From Mobilicoccus massiliensis (GTDB lineage: Bacteria > Actinomycetota > Actinomycetes > Actinomycetales > Dermatophilaceae), in the NCBI RefSeq assembly GCF_000826525.2, contig NZ_LN651326.1, positions 350,272 to 414,271 of the forward strand: a stretch of DNA of 64,000 nucleotides. Direction: 5' to 3'. This document shows positions 9,305 to 23,542 of this stretch, one piece after another. The first letter of the stretch is position 1. Every line of letters begins with the position of its first letter. Both the position numbers and the translations under genes were made by a program. The notes beneath the pieces were generated by a model. The model did no database searches and was not told the DNA's origin. It saw only the letters and a list, made by a program, of their open reading frames with translations.

Positions 9305-9359
9305 CGCTCGAACAGGCGGTTTCACCCCGTGGAACCGGGTGAAACCGCCTGTTCGAGCG
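9305..9359. repeat. Dispersed palindromic repeat, locus 2 (perfect hairpin)
   Basis: This is the clearest member of the family. Two 23-bp arms, CGCTCGAACAGGCGGTTTCA plus CCC at 9305-9327 and its exact complement at 9337-9359, flank a 9-nt loop. It lies in the short gap after the carboxylase stop (9369) and before the AarF-like gene on the same strand, so it could work as a terminator or RNA-stabilising hairpin. It lacks the T-tract of a canonical intrinsic terminator. Confidence 0.9.
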
Positions 9360-9368
9360 ATCGAGTGC

Positions 9369-14798
<5,430 letters not shown>

Positions 14799-15120
14799 GG
14801 GCTCGACCTTAAGAGCGGCGTCACGTACGGGAAAGTAGGCACCCCGGTCGTCATCGCACCCGGGAGCGCACCGGGGCCGCACCCGGGTCGCACTCGAAAT
14901 CCCCCGGGGTTCGCATCTGGCCGCCACCCGAGACCCCGCCGGACTGCGCCCGGACCCGCCTGGCCTCCCCCGAACTCGACGGCCCGCCTCGCGTCGCGGA
15001 CCGGGCGGCCGTGCATGAGAATCCGGACATCCGGGCATTTCTTCACTGTCGGCACGCGCCGGCATCTGCCGACGCTGCGCGCTCCGAGCGCAGCTCGCTC
15101 TTCTGACTCGGGAGGGATCC
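14799..15120. other. Divergent intergenic region between carboxylase and acyl-CoA-dehydrogenase genes
   Basis: This 322-bp gap should hold both promoters. I see a short inverted repeat GCTGCGC/GCGCAGC at 15074-15094 and a strong Shine-Dalgarno GGAGGG directly before the ATG at 15121. Several near-repeats of CACCCGGG lie at 14867-14890. I saw no convincing coding potential and no recognised operator. Confidence 0.5.
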
Positions 15121-16191
15121 ATGACGGACCGATCCGCCGGCGGTTCCGTTGCGGTTCCTGCCGAAGCGGAGGACTCGCCGTCCACCCGCGCTGGGGCCGC
15201 CCGCGCCCGGTACGGCCGTCTCACCGAGCAGGCCCGCTCGATCGGTGCCGATCCGAAGACCGCCGTCGCCCGCCTACCCGAGTTGCTCGAGGGCGTCCCG
15301 TTCCCCGGCGAGGGCGACACGACCGGGTACCTCTCGACGCTGGCAGCGCTCGGCGCCGGTGATCTCACGGTCGCCCGGGTCGTCGAGCCCCACCTCGACG
15401 CCGCCGCGATCCTCCATCAGGCGGGTCTGGACGACCTCCTCACCGGTCGCACCGCGTGGGGGGTGTTCGCGGCCGAGGGACCGGGAGCTCGTCTGCAGGC
15501 CACGGAGGGTCCCGACGGGTGGACGTTGACGGGAACCAAACCGTGGTGCTCGCTCGCCGGTGTGCTCGACCACGCCGTGATCACGGCCCACAGCGGCCCC
15601 GACACGCGCCGCGCCTTCGCGGTGTCGCTGCGCGAGCCCGGAGTTCGCGTCGCCGACGTCGACTGGGCCGCACGTGGACTCGCCGCCGTACCGAGCGGCC
15701 CGGTCGAGTTCGACCACGTGCCCGCCACCCCCGTCGGCGACGACGGCTGGTACCTGCGCAGACCGGGATTCGCCTGGGGCGGCATCGGGGTCGCCGCGGT
15801 CTGGTACGGCGGCGCCCGAGCCCTCGCGGCCGCGCTCACCGAGGCCGCGCGCTTCCGCGCGCCGGACCAGATCGCGCTCATGCACCTCGGCGCCTCCGAC
15901 ATCGCCCTGCACCAGGCCCGGTGCGTCCTCGACGACGCGGCCCGTGTCATCGACTCGGGCGAGGCGACGGGTGCGGAGGGCGGCGTCCTCGCGGCCCGGG
16001 TCCGGGGCGTGTGCGCCGCGACGGTCGACACCGTTCTCACCACCGTCGGCCACGGTCTCGGCCCGGCCCCGCTCACCTTCGACGAGGAGCATGCCCGCCG
16101 CGTCGCCGACCTCACGGTCTACGTGCGACAACACCACGCCGAACGCGACCTCGCCCGCCTCGGCGAGACGACCCTGGAGGAGGCCGGGTGA
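15121..16191 (+). CDS. Acyl-CoA dehydrogenase-like protein
   Basis: This 356-residue protein resembles the acyl-CoA dehydrogenase fold: a helical N-terminus, then GWTLTGTKPWCSLAGVLDHAVITA (middle beta domain, 'G-x-K-x-x-x-S' type), and a helical C-terminus with a helix pair at ~255-350. At 356 residues it is slightly short for the family. The start is set by GGAGGGATCC six bases before the ATG. Its stop overlaps the GTG of the deacetylase/methyltransferase gene, so the two and the following glycosyltransferase are translationally coupled. This clustering suggests the oxidation of an acyl or amino-sugar-linked intermediate, but the substrate is unknown. Confidence 0.75.
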   Translation: MTDRSAGGSVAVPAEAEDSPSTRAGAARARYGRLTEQARSIGADPKTAVARLPELLEGVPFPGEGDTTGYLSTLAALGAGDLTVARVVEPHLDAAAILHQAGLDDLLTGRTAWGVFAAEGPGARLQATEGPDGWTLTGTKPWCSLAGVLDHAVITAHSGPDTRRAFAVSLREPGVRVADVDWAARGLAAVPSGPVEFDHVPATPVGDDGWYLRRPGFAWGGIGVAAVWYGGARALAAALTEAARFRAPDQIALMHLGASDIALHQARCVLDDAARVIDSGEATGAEGGVLAARVRGVCAATVDTVLTTVGHGLGPAPLTFDEEHARRVADLTVYVRQHHAERDLARLGETTLEEAG

Positions 16192-17615
16192 CGGGCTCGT
16201 CGACGTCGTGGCAGCCACCCGGTCTGCGGCCGTTCACGACCAGCGATCCGGGCACGTCCGAGGCGGCCTGGCTGGCCGACCCGCGCTGGGACGAGGTGCC
16301 GTGCGTCGATCCGATCGCCCTCGCCGCCGACCGGGTTCTCGTCCTCGCCGCCCACCCCGACGACGAGACGCTCGGAGTCGGCGCGCTCGTCGCCGACCTC
16401 ACCGCGGCGGATGCGACGGTCGACATCGTGGTGGCCACCGACGGCGCGGCGTCCCACCCGGGATCGACACTGTGGTCCCCCGGCCGGCTCGCTGCCCGTC
16501 GACGCGCCGAGCTCGACCACGCGGCGCGTCTGCTCGGAGCAGACGCGCATCACCTCGATCTCTCCGACGGCGACCTCGGGCGGGACCCGGCAGGGTTGCT
16601 GCAGCGGCTCCGGCTCGCACTGCCGCCGCGCGCGGAGGGGAGCGAAGTCGTGCTCGCGCCGTACCTTTACGACGGACACGGCGACCACGACATCCTCGGT
16701 GCGGCCGCCGAGCGGCTGGCCCGCGAGCGCGACGCCGAGCTCTGGTTCTACCCGATCTGGGCGTGGCAGTGGTCGACGCCCGACGAGCTGCCGTGGCATC
16801 GCCTTGTGTCGGTACAACCATCTGCGCGCGCGTTGCGGCGCAAGCGTGCGGCGATCGCCGCCCACCGGAGTCAGGTGGAGCCGCTCTCTCCCCTCCCGGG
16901 CGACGAGGCCATGCTCACCCCCGAGGTGCTGACGCGTTTCCGGCGCGTGATCGAGACGCTCGTCGCCGGGCCTGACACGGATCTTCCCGGCACGAGAGAA
17001 GCCGAGGTGGAGCGACGGCGGCGACGACGCGAAGGCTTCGACCGGATGCTCGACGACGGCCCCGATCCCTGGGCCTCGACCAGCGACTACGAGCGCCGCA
17101 AGCACGAACTCACGGTGGCCCTCCTCACCCGCCGCCACTACGGCGAGGTGGTCGAGGTCGGATGCGCGACCGGCGCACTCTCGGCTCGCCTCGCCGAACG
17201 TGCCGACCATGTCACCGGCGTCGACGGCTCGGCTCCAGCCCTCGAAGTCGCCCGCGGGCGAGGACTGGCGAACGTCGCGTGGGTTCACGGCGAGATCCCG
17301 TACGGTCTGGTCGATCTCGCCGACGACTCGGCCGATCTCGTCGTGATCTCGGAGGTCGCCTACTTTCTCACCGGGCCCGAACTGCTGGCGCTGCTGCGTC
17401 AGGTTCGTCGCCTCCTGCGCGACGAGGGCGAGGTCGTCGTCGTCGACTGGCGCGCCGGCTCGTCCGACCTGCCGCTCGACGGCGAACTCGTCCACGACCA
17501 GTTCACCACCGCTCTCGCCGACCTCGGCCACCGCCTCACCTACCGCGACGACAGCGCCCTCATCGACGTGTGGGGTGGCCGACCCGTCGTCCCCGGTGAT
17601 CGTGGCGTGCCGTGA
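16188..17615 (+). CDS. Bifunctional PIG-L-family deacetylase / SAM-dependent methyltransferase
   Basis: This 475-residue fusion has a PIG-L (LmbE-like) zinc deacetylase at its N-terminus: LVLAAHPDDETLGVGALVADL near residues 50-70, DGAASHP, RRAELDHAARLLGA and the distal DGHGDHDILG. The C-terminal ~170 residues are a class-I methyltransferase of NodS-like type: VVEVGCATGALSARLAERAD binds SAM, followed by VTGVDGSAPAL, LVVISEVAYFL and VVVVDWRA. PIG-L enzymes deacetylate N-acetylglucosamine groups, and the fused methyltransferase suggests sequential editing of one sugar. The GTG at 16188 overlaps the previous stop (GTGA). Its own stop overlaps the next start in the same way. Confidence 0.85.
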   Translation: MTGSSTSWQPPGLRPFTTSDPGTSEAAWLADPRWDEVPCVDPIALAADRVLVLAAHPDDETLGVGALVADLTAADATVDIVVATDGAASHPGSTLWSPGRLAARRRAELDHAARLLGADAHHLDLSDGDLGRDPAGLLQRLRLALPPRAEGSEVVLAPYLYDGHGDHDILGAAAERLARERDAELWFYPIWAWQWSTPDELPWHRLVSVQPSARALRRKRAAIAAHRSQVEPLSPLPGDEAMLTPEVLTRFRRVIETLVAGPDTDLPGTREAEVERRRRRREGFDRMLDDGPDPWASTSDYERRKHELTVALLTRRHYGEVVEVGCATGALSARLAERADHVTGVDGSAPALEVARGRGLANVAWVHGEIPYGLVDLADDSADLVVISEVAYFLTGPELLALLRQVRRLLRDEGEVVVVDWRAGSSDLPLDGELVHDQFTTALADLGHRLTYRDDSALIDVWGGRPVVPGDRGVP

Positions 17616-18331
17616 ACGAGAGGGGACCCGCACCGATCGAGCGGGCGGCAGTCGTCATCCCCGCGCGGGACGAGGAACAGGCGCTGCCCGCCTGTCTCGC
17701 GTCGGTGGCCACGGCCGTCGAGGTGGCGCGCCTTCCGACGACGGTGCTCGTCGTCCTCGACCGTTGCCTCGACGGCTCCGCGCGGATCGCTTCCCGGGCC
17801 GGGGTGGAGGTTCTCGCCACCTCGTACGGGTCGGCGGGAGCAGCACGGGCGGCCGGCATCGCGACGGTCCTCGTCTCCCTCAGGGGTGCCGGCCACGCTC
17901 CGCACACGACGTGGGTGGCGTGCACCGACGCCGACTCCGTCGTGCCGGCGACGTGGCTCACGACGCAGCTCGACCTGGCGAACGAGGGCGCGGACTGCGT
18001 CGTCGGCACGGTCGAACCCGTCGGCGTGCCCGTGCGGACGGCGCAGGAGTGGCGCCGCCGTCACCACCTGGCCGAGGGTCATCCGCACGTGCACGGGGCG
18101 AATCTCGGCATCCGCGCGTCGACGTATCTCGACGTCGGGGGTTTCGCACCACTCCCGCTGCACGAGGACGCCGAGCTCGTCGCCCGCATCCGCGCCGCGG
18201 GCCATCGGTGCGTCGCCACCGACCGGGCGCGGGTCGCGACATCGGGGCGCCTCACCTCCCGGGTCACCGGCGGATTCGCGACGTACCTGGCCGAGCTCGC
18301 GGCGACGTCCCACGAGGCGTCGGCCTCGTGA
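17612..18331 (+). CDS. Family 2 glycosyltransferase
   Basis: This 239-residue GT-A enzyme has AAVVIPARDEEQALPACLASV at its N-terminus, the metal-binding DxD-like CTDADSVVPATWL near residue 105, and the acceptor-side HGANLGIRASTYLDVGGFAPLPLHEDAELVARI with the usual ED motif. The nearest pattern is the GT2 glycosyltransferase that commonly neighbours PIG-L/methyltransferase fusions. No transmembrane anchor is seen. Its GTG overlaps the stop of the fusion gene, making the third gene of a coupled operon. The donor and acceptor are unknown. Confidence 0.85.
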   Translation: MNERGPAPIERAAVVIPARDEEQALPACLASVATAVEVARLPTTVLVVLDRCLDGSARIASRAGVEVLATSYGSAGAARAAGIATVLVSLRGAGHAPHTTWVACTDADSVVPATWLTTQLDLANEGADCVVGTVEPVGVPVRTAQEWRRRHHLAEGHPHVHGANLGIRASTYLDVGGFAPLPLHEDAELVARIRAAGHRCVATDRARVATSGRLTSRVTGGFATYLAELAATSHEASAS

Positions 18332-18398
18332 ACCGCGCGCCCAGGGTGCAGGGTGGGAGCCGGAGCCGACCGTCGGTCACGAGCGAAGGAGCACACCC

Positions 18399-19424
18399 AT
18401 GCAGCAGGAACCCTGGGGCACGACCCCGGCCGGTGAGGACGTGCACGCCTGCACGATCGGGAACGAGGAGCTGACGGCGACGATCCTCACCTACGGAGCG
18501 ACGCTGAACCGACTCGTCCGGCACACCACCGAGGGGCGCGGCGTCGACGTCGTCCTCGGGTTCCCGACACTCGCGGGGCGACTCGCCAACCCCGACCCCT
18601 ACCTCGGCGCGGTCGTCGGGCCGTTCGCCAACCGCATCGCCGGGGCGCGGATGACGATCGACGGTGTCGAGCACCGCCTCACGGCCAACGACGGAGACAA
18701 CTGCCTGCATGGCGGCGACGCGCGCACCGACACGGTCGTCTGGCGGGTCGTCGAGCACGACGATCGTCGTCTTGTACTGACACATCGTTGCGAGGACGGC
18801 GCCGGCGGCTTTCCCGGCCCCATCCACCTCACGGCGACGTACACGCTCGATGGGGACACGCTCACCCTGCGGCTCGAGGCGACCACCGAGAAGGCCACCG
18901 TCGTCGGGCTCACGTCTCATGCGTACGTCAATCTCGCCGGTGGGGGGTCGATCGACGATCACACGTTGCGGGTTCCGGCGCAGACGTTCCTCGAGGTCGA
19001 CGCTGCCGGTGTTCCGGTGGCGGAACAGGACGTCGCGGCGGCCGGTCTCGACCTGCGCTCGCCGACGGAGCTGGGAGAGCTGCGCAGGCGGGACGTGCCG
19101 CAGGTCCGTCTCGTCGGCGGCCTCGACCATCCGTACCTGCCGGGCGGGTCCGGCGTGCGCGTGGTCGCGGAGGTCACCCACCCCTCGACGGGCCGACGCC
19201 TGGAACTCTCCTCCGATCAGCCCTGCCTGCAGGTGTACACCGCCGACAAGCTCACGACCGACGCGCCGGGCTGGGACGGCCGGCTGATGCGCGACGGAGA
19301 CGGCCTCGCCCTCGAGGCGCAGCGGTACCCGGACTCCCCGAACCAGAGCTGGATGCCCTCCCCGATCCTCCGACCGGGTGAGCAGTACTCCGCGACGATC
19401 GCGTGGCGCCTGACCGGCTTCTGA
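18399..19424 (+). CDS. galM: Aldose 1-epimerase (mutarotase)
   Basis: This 341-residue galactose-mutarotase-family enzyme interconverts alpha and beta anomers of aldoses. Substrate-binding motifs include GPFANRIAGARMTIDG, LHGGD, the catalytic His in GLTSHAYVNLAGGG and the catalytic Glu in GLALEAQRYPDSPNQSW. The ATG follows GAAGGAG, a good ribosome site. It lies 67 bp after the glycosyltransferase, so it may be cotranscribed or separate. Length and motifs are normal for the family. Confidence 0.92.
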   Translation: MQQEPWGTTPAGEDVHACTIGNEELTATILTYGATLNRLVRHTTEGRGVDVVLGFPTLAGRLANPDPYLGAVVGPFANRIAGARMTIDGVEHRLTANDGDNCLHGGDARTDTVVWRVVEHDDRRLVLTHRCEDGAGGFPGPIHLTATYTLDGDTLTLRLEATTEKATVVGLTSHAYVNLAGGGSIDDHTLRVPAQTFLEVDAAGVPVAEQDVAAAGLDLRSPTELGELRRRDVPQVRLVGGLDHPYLPGGSGVRVVAEVTHPSTGRRLELSSDQPCLQVYTADKLTTDAPGWDGRLMRDGDGLALEAQRYPDSPNQSWMPSPILRPGEQYSATIAWRLTGF

Positions 19425-19592
19425 GGCCGCCGGAGCCCCCGGCCCCGACACTCTCCGTCGAGGCCGCCTCAGATGCGAGGCGTCCTGCCAGGACCTGGGG
19501 TGCCACGGTGGCGTTCCGGGCACCGCATGTCCCCGCGACGAACCCTTCTGCATCGAGCCGAGCGCGGCCCGAACAGGCGTAGCCTGGGTGCC

Positions 19593-20117
19593 ATGTCCCG
19601 CCTTCTGACCTGGGCATTCGTCGCTTCGTGCGTGCTTTATGCGCTCGTCGTGGTGTGGGCGGCGTTCGTGCTTCCCGCCGAGGGGGTGCCGTCACACTGG
19701 TCGAGTTTCGGTCGTAGCGTGCCCGACGCGTGGTCGACACGGGCGGAGACCGTGGGGTTCCTCGCGCTGATCGGTGGGGCCTTGGCTGCCGTGTACACCG
19801 TCATCCTCGTTCTCGTCCGCCGCAGCAGGACGATGGGCCTGATCAACGTTCCGAACCAGGCGTACTGGATGCGCGAGGAGAACCTGCCGCAGGCACGCCG
19901 GATGATGTACGACGACATGGCGTTGTTCGCGGCCGTGTTCATGGTGTGGTTCACGTCGCTGCCGGTGTCGATCGTCCAGGCCGCCCATGATCCGCAGGGC
20001 CGGTTGCCGCTGTGGTTCACCTTCGGTTTCGTCGCGTGGCTCGTCTTCACCGCCGGATGGATGGTCCGTCTCTACCGCCGCTTTCGCTTGCCGCCCGACG
20101 CCGGCCCGCTGCGCTGA
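19593..20117 (+). CDS. DUF1648-like integral membrane protein
   Basis: This 174-residue protein has four hydrophobic segments (~5-25, 48-70, 108-130, 142-162). The segment LPAEGVPSHWSSFGRSVPDAW matches the 'LP..VPxHWxxxGxPDxW' signature of DUF1648 proteins, which are of unknown function. I chose the ATG at 19593 over an upstream one because the earlier frame is low-complexity and the hydrophobic segment begins at once. Its 3' end overlaps the convergent reductase-like pseudogene by 46 bp. Confidence 0.75.
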   Translation: MSRLLTWAFVASCVLYALVVVWAAFVLPAEGVPSHWSSFGRSVPDAWSTRAETVGFLALIGGALAAVYTVILVLVRRSRTMGLINVPNQAYWMREENLPQARRMMYDDMALFAAVFMVWFTSLPVSIVQAAHDPQGRLPLWFTFGFVAWLVFTAGWMVRLYRRFRLPPDAGPLR

Positions 20118-20769
20118 GGAGCCGCCCGGCCCGTCCGGGTCGCGAGGAGGTGGGTGACGCCGTCGTCGCCGGGGACGACGCGGATGTCATAGCGGCGCTC
20201 GAACCCTTCGAGCCCGTCCAGAGGCGCTGCCCACGCCCCAGCACGACGGGGACGACGACCAGGTGGAGGTCGTCGACGAGGTCGGCATCGAGAAAATCGC
20301 GCAGACTGCGGACCCCGCCGCCGAGGCGCACGTCCAGTCCGCCCGCCAACCGGCGTGCCTCGTCGAGGGCGGTCGCGGGCGGGGCGTCGCGAAAGTGGAA
20401 CGTCGTCCCGCCCTCCATGACGATCGGCGGTCGGGGGTGGTGGGTGAGCACGATCACCGGGGTGTGGAAGGGCGGGTTCGCTCCCCACGGGCCGTGCCAG
20501 TCCGGGGGCAGTTCGCCGGTGCCGGTGTGGAACTTATGGCGCCCCATGATCTCCGCGCCGACTCCGTCCCAGGTGGCGCGCGCGAGGTCGTCGTCGGTAC
20601 CCGTCGTGCCGCCCTCGCGCCCCATCAGCGCGCGCCCCATCCGGGTCGCGAACATCCACTCGTGCAACCGCGTACCGGCGTGCCCGAACGGCTCCTCCTC
20701 GCTGATCCCTTCGCCGACGCCGAACCCGTCCAGCGACAGCGCGAAGTTGTGAACACGAACCCTGCTCAT
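20072..20769 (-). pseudogene. RibD C-terminal-domain (dihydrofolate-reductase-like) protein, frameshifted near 20219
   Basis: The frame from ATG 20769 reads as a standard small reductase of this family: MSRVRVHNFALSLDGFGVGE, AEIMGRHKF, VIVLTHHPRPP and VRLGGGVRSLRDFLDADLVDDLHLVVVPVVLGRGQRLW. After LW the expected ending (DGLEGFERRYDIRVVPGDDGVTHLLA) is in another frame and stops at 20072. Restoring one G in TGGACGGG (minus strand, about 20217-20221) gives RLWDGLEGFERR, which is typical. The unshifted frame runs on without family-like sequence. Either a one-base deletion or a base-calling error explains it. The enzyme would be NADPH-dependent with unknown substrate. Confidence 0.78.
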
Positions 20770-20897
20770 CTCGGCCTCCGTCGTGGCTCGTACCGCTGAT
20801 GAATCCGCTCTCGAGCTCCTGCCCCCATCCTCGCGGTCTCGGCCGAGACGGCAACCGCCCGCGCGTGCCCTGCCGGACGTCCGACCCTGGCCGCAGG

Positions 20898-22235
20898 TCA
20901 GAGCCCCAGCACCGCCTGCGCGACGAGGAAGTAGATGACGAGCCCGGTGGCGTCGACGATCGTCGTGATGAACGGGGCGCTGACCACGGCCGGGTCGACT
21001 CCGACCTTGCTCGCGAGCAACGGGATCACCGCACCCACCGTCGTCGCCAGCGAGCACACCGCGACGAGCGAGACCACCAGCACGAACGCGATCTCTCGAC
21101 CCACGAGGAGCCAGGCCGGGCCGAACCCGACGGCCGCGAGCACGAGGCCGAGCGAGAGCCCGGTGAGCAGTTCCCGACCCGCGACCCGGGGAGCGTCGCG
21201 GGCGGTGATCTCGCCGTCCGAGAGGGCGCGCACCACGGTCGTCACGGTCTGGGCGCCGGCGTTGCCGCCCGTGCCGATGAGCAGGGGCACGAACAACGCG
21301 AGGGCGACGACCTGGGAGAGGGTCTCCTCGAAGTGGTCGAGGACGTTGACCGTGAGCGTCGCGGCGGCGATGAGCACGAGCAGCCACACGACGCGCGAGC
21401 GCACGACCTGCTGGATCGAGCGGGTGAGATAGGGCCGGGGCACGACCTGCAGACCGGAGGACCGGTGCACGTCCTCGACGTTCTCCTCGTGGAGGATGCG
21501 CATCGCGTCGTCCACGTCGAGCACGCCGACGAGGCGGTCCTCGTCGTCGACGACCGGCAGACCCACCAGGCCGTGGTCGCGCAGCCGGCGGGCCGCGACC
21601 TCCTGGTCCTCGTGGACGTTGGCCGAGACGGGTCCGTCGGCGAGATCCGCCACCGGCGTCTCCGGGTCGGCGGTGACGAGATCCCACAGCGGCAGGAGTC
21701 CGACCAGGCGGCGGCCGGCCGCGAGTACGGGCACGGCGTGCATCGACTCGACCCGGCTGCCGACCCGCCGCAACCGGCCCAGCGCATCTCCCGCGGTCGC
21801 GCCGACCGGCACGGTCGCCACCTCCGGTGTCATCCGCCGCCCGGCAGATTCGCGCGGATAACCGAGGACGGTCTCGGTCATCGTGCGCTCGTCCGGGGTC
21901 AGCCCCGAGAGCAGCCGCACGACCATCGCGGCGGGCAACTCGTCGAGCAGTCGCGCGCGGTCGTCGGGGTCGAGGTCGTCGACGAGCTGGCGCACCCGCT
22001 CCTCCCGCAGTCCGTCGAGGAGTTCCCTCGCGGTCTCGGCGTCGAGGTCCTCGAACACGTCGAGGGCGGTGTCCTTGTCGAGCAGCCGGAAGACGACGGC
22101 ACGCCGCTGCGGCGACAGGCGCCCGAGCTCACGACGGATCACGGGGGCGTCGAGGGTGCGCAACGCCTCGGCCACCTCGCTCGGGGTGCCACCGGCCAGG
22201 GCACGTGAGACATCGATCGTCGGCACGTCGGTCAT
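20898..22235 (-). CDS. mgtE: Magnesium transporter MgtE
   Basis: This 445-residue protein has the standard MgtE layout. An N-terminal superhelical domain rich in DLDPDDRARLLDELP repeats (residues 1-125) is followed by two CBS domains (~126-250, RMTPEVATVPVGATAGDAL and GVLDVDDAMRILHEENVEDV). Five membrane helices form the C-terminus, with the pore motif PLLIGTGGNAGAQT. Mg2+ bound between the CBS and N domains gates the channel in characterised relatives. It appears monocistronic. I did not find an M-box leader in the short upstream gap. Confidence 0.93.
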   Translation of the reverse strand: MTDVPTIDVSRALAGGTPSEVAEALRTLDAPVIRRELGRLSPQRRAVVFRLLDKDTALDVFEDLDAETARELLDGLREERVRQLVDDLDPDDRARLLDELPAAMVVRLLSGLTPDERTMTETVLGYPRESAGRRMTPEVATVPVGATAGDALGRLRRVGSRVESMHAVPVLAAGRRLVGLLPLWDLVTADPETPVADLADGPVSANVHEDQEVAARRLRDHGLVGLPVVDDEDRLVGVLDVDDAMRILHEENVEDVHRSSGLQVVPRPYLTRSIQQVVRSRVVWLLVLIAAATLTVNVLDHFEETLSQVVALALFVPLLIGTGGNAGAQTVTTVVRALSDGEITARDAPRVAGRELLTGLSLGLVLAAVGFGPAWLLVGREIAFVLVVSLVAVCSLATTVGAVIPLLASKVGVDPAVVSAPFITTIVDATGLVIYFLVAQAVLGL

Positions 22236-22317
22236 CGCAGCCTCCGTTCACGAGGGGTTCGGATCGACCCCATCATGGCGGTGTCGTCGGGGCCGACAGG
22301 TGCGCGGCATACGAACG

Positions 22318-22349
22318 ACGCCCCGCTCCACCGGGGTGGAACGGGGCGT
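22318..22349 (-). terminator. Hairpin terminator downstream of the GlsB/YeaQ-like gene
   Basis: The inverted repeat ACGCCCCG-x-TCCACC / GGTGGA-x-CGGGGCGT forms a stem of about 14 pairs with one mismatch, 16 bp after the stop codon. A short AT-poor tail follows, so termination efficiency is uncertain. Confidence 0.65.
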
Positions 22350-22365
22350 CGAGGGGGTAGGCGCG

Positions 22366-22641
22366 TCAGACGGTCGAACGACGTCCGAAGACCAGCTTGA
22401 GGATGAACAGCAGGAGGCACGCGCCGAGCACGGCGGTGATGAGGCTGAAGATGAGGCCGCCACCCGCGGCGTCGAAGCCAGCGAGCGTCATGAGGTAGCC
22501 GCCCAGCAGGCCGCCGATGATGCCGACGATGATGTTGGCGAGCAGTCCCATCTGGGCGTCGGTGCCCATGAACTTGCTGGCGATCCAGCCGGCGATGCCG
22601 CCGATGATGATCCAGGCGATGAAACCCATGGAGAGAGTCAT
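22366..22641 (-). CDS. GlsB/YeaQ/YmgE-family small membrane protein
   Basis: This 91-residue, very hydrophobic protein has three membrane segments. The pattern IAWIIIGGIAGWIASKFMGTDAQMGLLANIIVGIIGGLLGG is diagnostic of the family formerly called transglycosylase-associated. Members are stress-related membrane proteins without known catalytic activity. The start at 22641 is preceded by GAAGGAA. It is monocistronic, with its own terminator hairpin. Confidence 0.9.
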   Translation of the reverse strand: MTLSMGFIAWIIIGGIAGWIASKFMGTDAQMGLLANIIVGIIGGLLGGYLMTLAGFDAAGGGLIFSLITAVLGACLLLFILKLVFGRRSTV

Positions 22642-22808
22642 GTCGATTCCTTCGGTCGAACTCGTGGATGTGAGCGGTGCGGCGTTCCCACGGCCATGTG
22701 GTTCGGCTCGCTCCGTCCGTACTGGCATGGCATTACCCCGGAGGTCGGGATTCATGCACCCGGAATCCGGACAGTTCTCGATTGCGGGCCTGACCCGCAT
22801 GCCCGTGG

Positions 22809-23270
22809 TTACCCACAGTCTCCTGGATCATGCGCCTCTGCCGAGGTTCCCCGCCCGTTCCCCCGCGTGTCGCCGCCGCCCGAGTGGGCGCTGGTTCGGG
22901 CGCCTCCGGGCTCCTCGGCGAGCTCGTTGGGGCTCGTCTCCGGGTCGATGGGCGCGCCCGACATGATCGTCGCGCGGGCCAGGGCATTGCTCGCCATCGA
23001 GGAGACGACGAGCAGTGCCGCGATGGTGACGACGAGCCGCACGAGCGCCCAAAGGGAGAATCCCGTCGTCGCCACCGTGTACCCGTACGTGCCGACGACG
23101 ATGAGGGGCACGCCGAGGGCCGTGGCGGGCGAGAGGGCGTTGACGCGGGTGATGGCGTCGCGTGCCCGCATGAGCGCGATCGACGTGAGCAGCATGATGA
23201 CGGCGCCGGCGAGCACGAGCGCGCCGACGACGACCTCGACGACGAGCATGACCGGGGTGACGGAGGTCAT
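22809..23270 (-). CDS. mnhG: Na+/H+ antiporter subunit G (MnhG/MrpG)
   Basis: This last gene of the mrp operon encodes 153 residues. Three hydrophobic segments occupy the first ~95 residues, with the family pattern IALMRARDAITRVNALSPATALGVPLIVVG. The hydrophilic tail of ~50 residues rich in Gly, Ser and Asp is longer than usual. Its start overlaps the stop of subunit F by 4 bp. Confidence 0.9.
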   Translation of the reverse strand: MTSVTPVMLVVEVVVGALVLAGAVIMLLTSIALMRARDAITRVNALSPATALGVPLIVVGTYGYTVATTGFSLWALVRLVVTIAALLVVSSMASNALARATIMSGAPIDPETSPNELAEEPGGARTSAHSGGGDTRGNGRGTSAEAHDPGDCG

Positions 23271-23542
23271 CGTCGCCCCCTCGTGATGATGCGGGAGAGC
23301 GAGACCGTCGCGAGGATCCCGAGCAGTGCGGCGATCATCACCGCGTCGTCGACCACGGCGGAGTGGACGGCGGTGCCGAAGACGGCGAGCACTCCGACGG
23401 CCGAGAAGTACACGAGGTCGCCGACGACGGCTCGGCTGGCGTCGTCGGTCGCCGTCGCCACGCGCACCAGGCCGGCGAGGACCGCGATGCCGAGCAGGAC
23501 GACCGCGATCGAGAGGACCACGGCGAGGGCCGGACTCATCAC
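23267..23542 (-). CDS. mnhF: Na+/H+ antiporter subunit F (MnhF/MrpF)
   Basis: This 91-residue subunit has three membrane helices. The stretch RVATATDDASRAVVGDLVYFSAVGVLAVFG matches the MrpF core (R-x-x-x-G-P-x-x-x-DR-V-V-A-x-D type). It overlaps subunits E and G by 4 bp on each side, which argues for tightly coupled translation in a fixed stoichiometry. Confidence 0.88.
   Translation of the reverse strand: MMSPALAVVLSIAVVLLGIAVLAGLVRVATATDDASRAVVGDLVYFSAVGVLAVFGTAVHSAVVDDAVMIAALLGILATVSLSRIITRGRR

Noticed and set aside
19567..19583. Possible repeat fragment CCCGAACAGGCGTAGCC
   Set aside because: Only about 10 bases match the core and no inverted partner is present.
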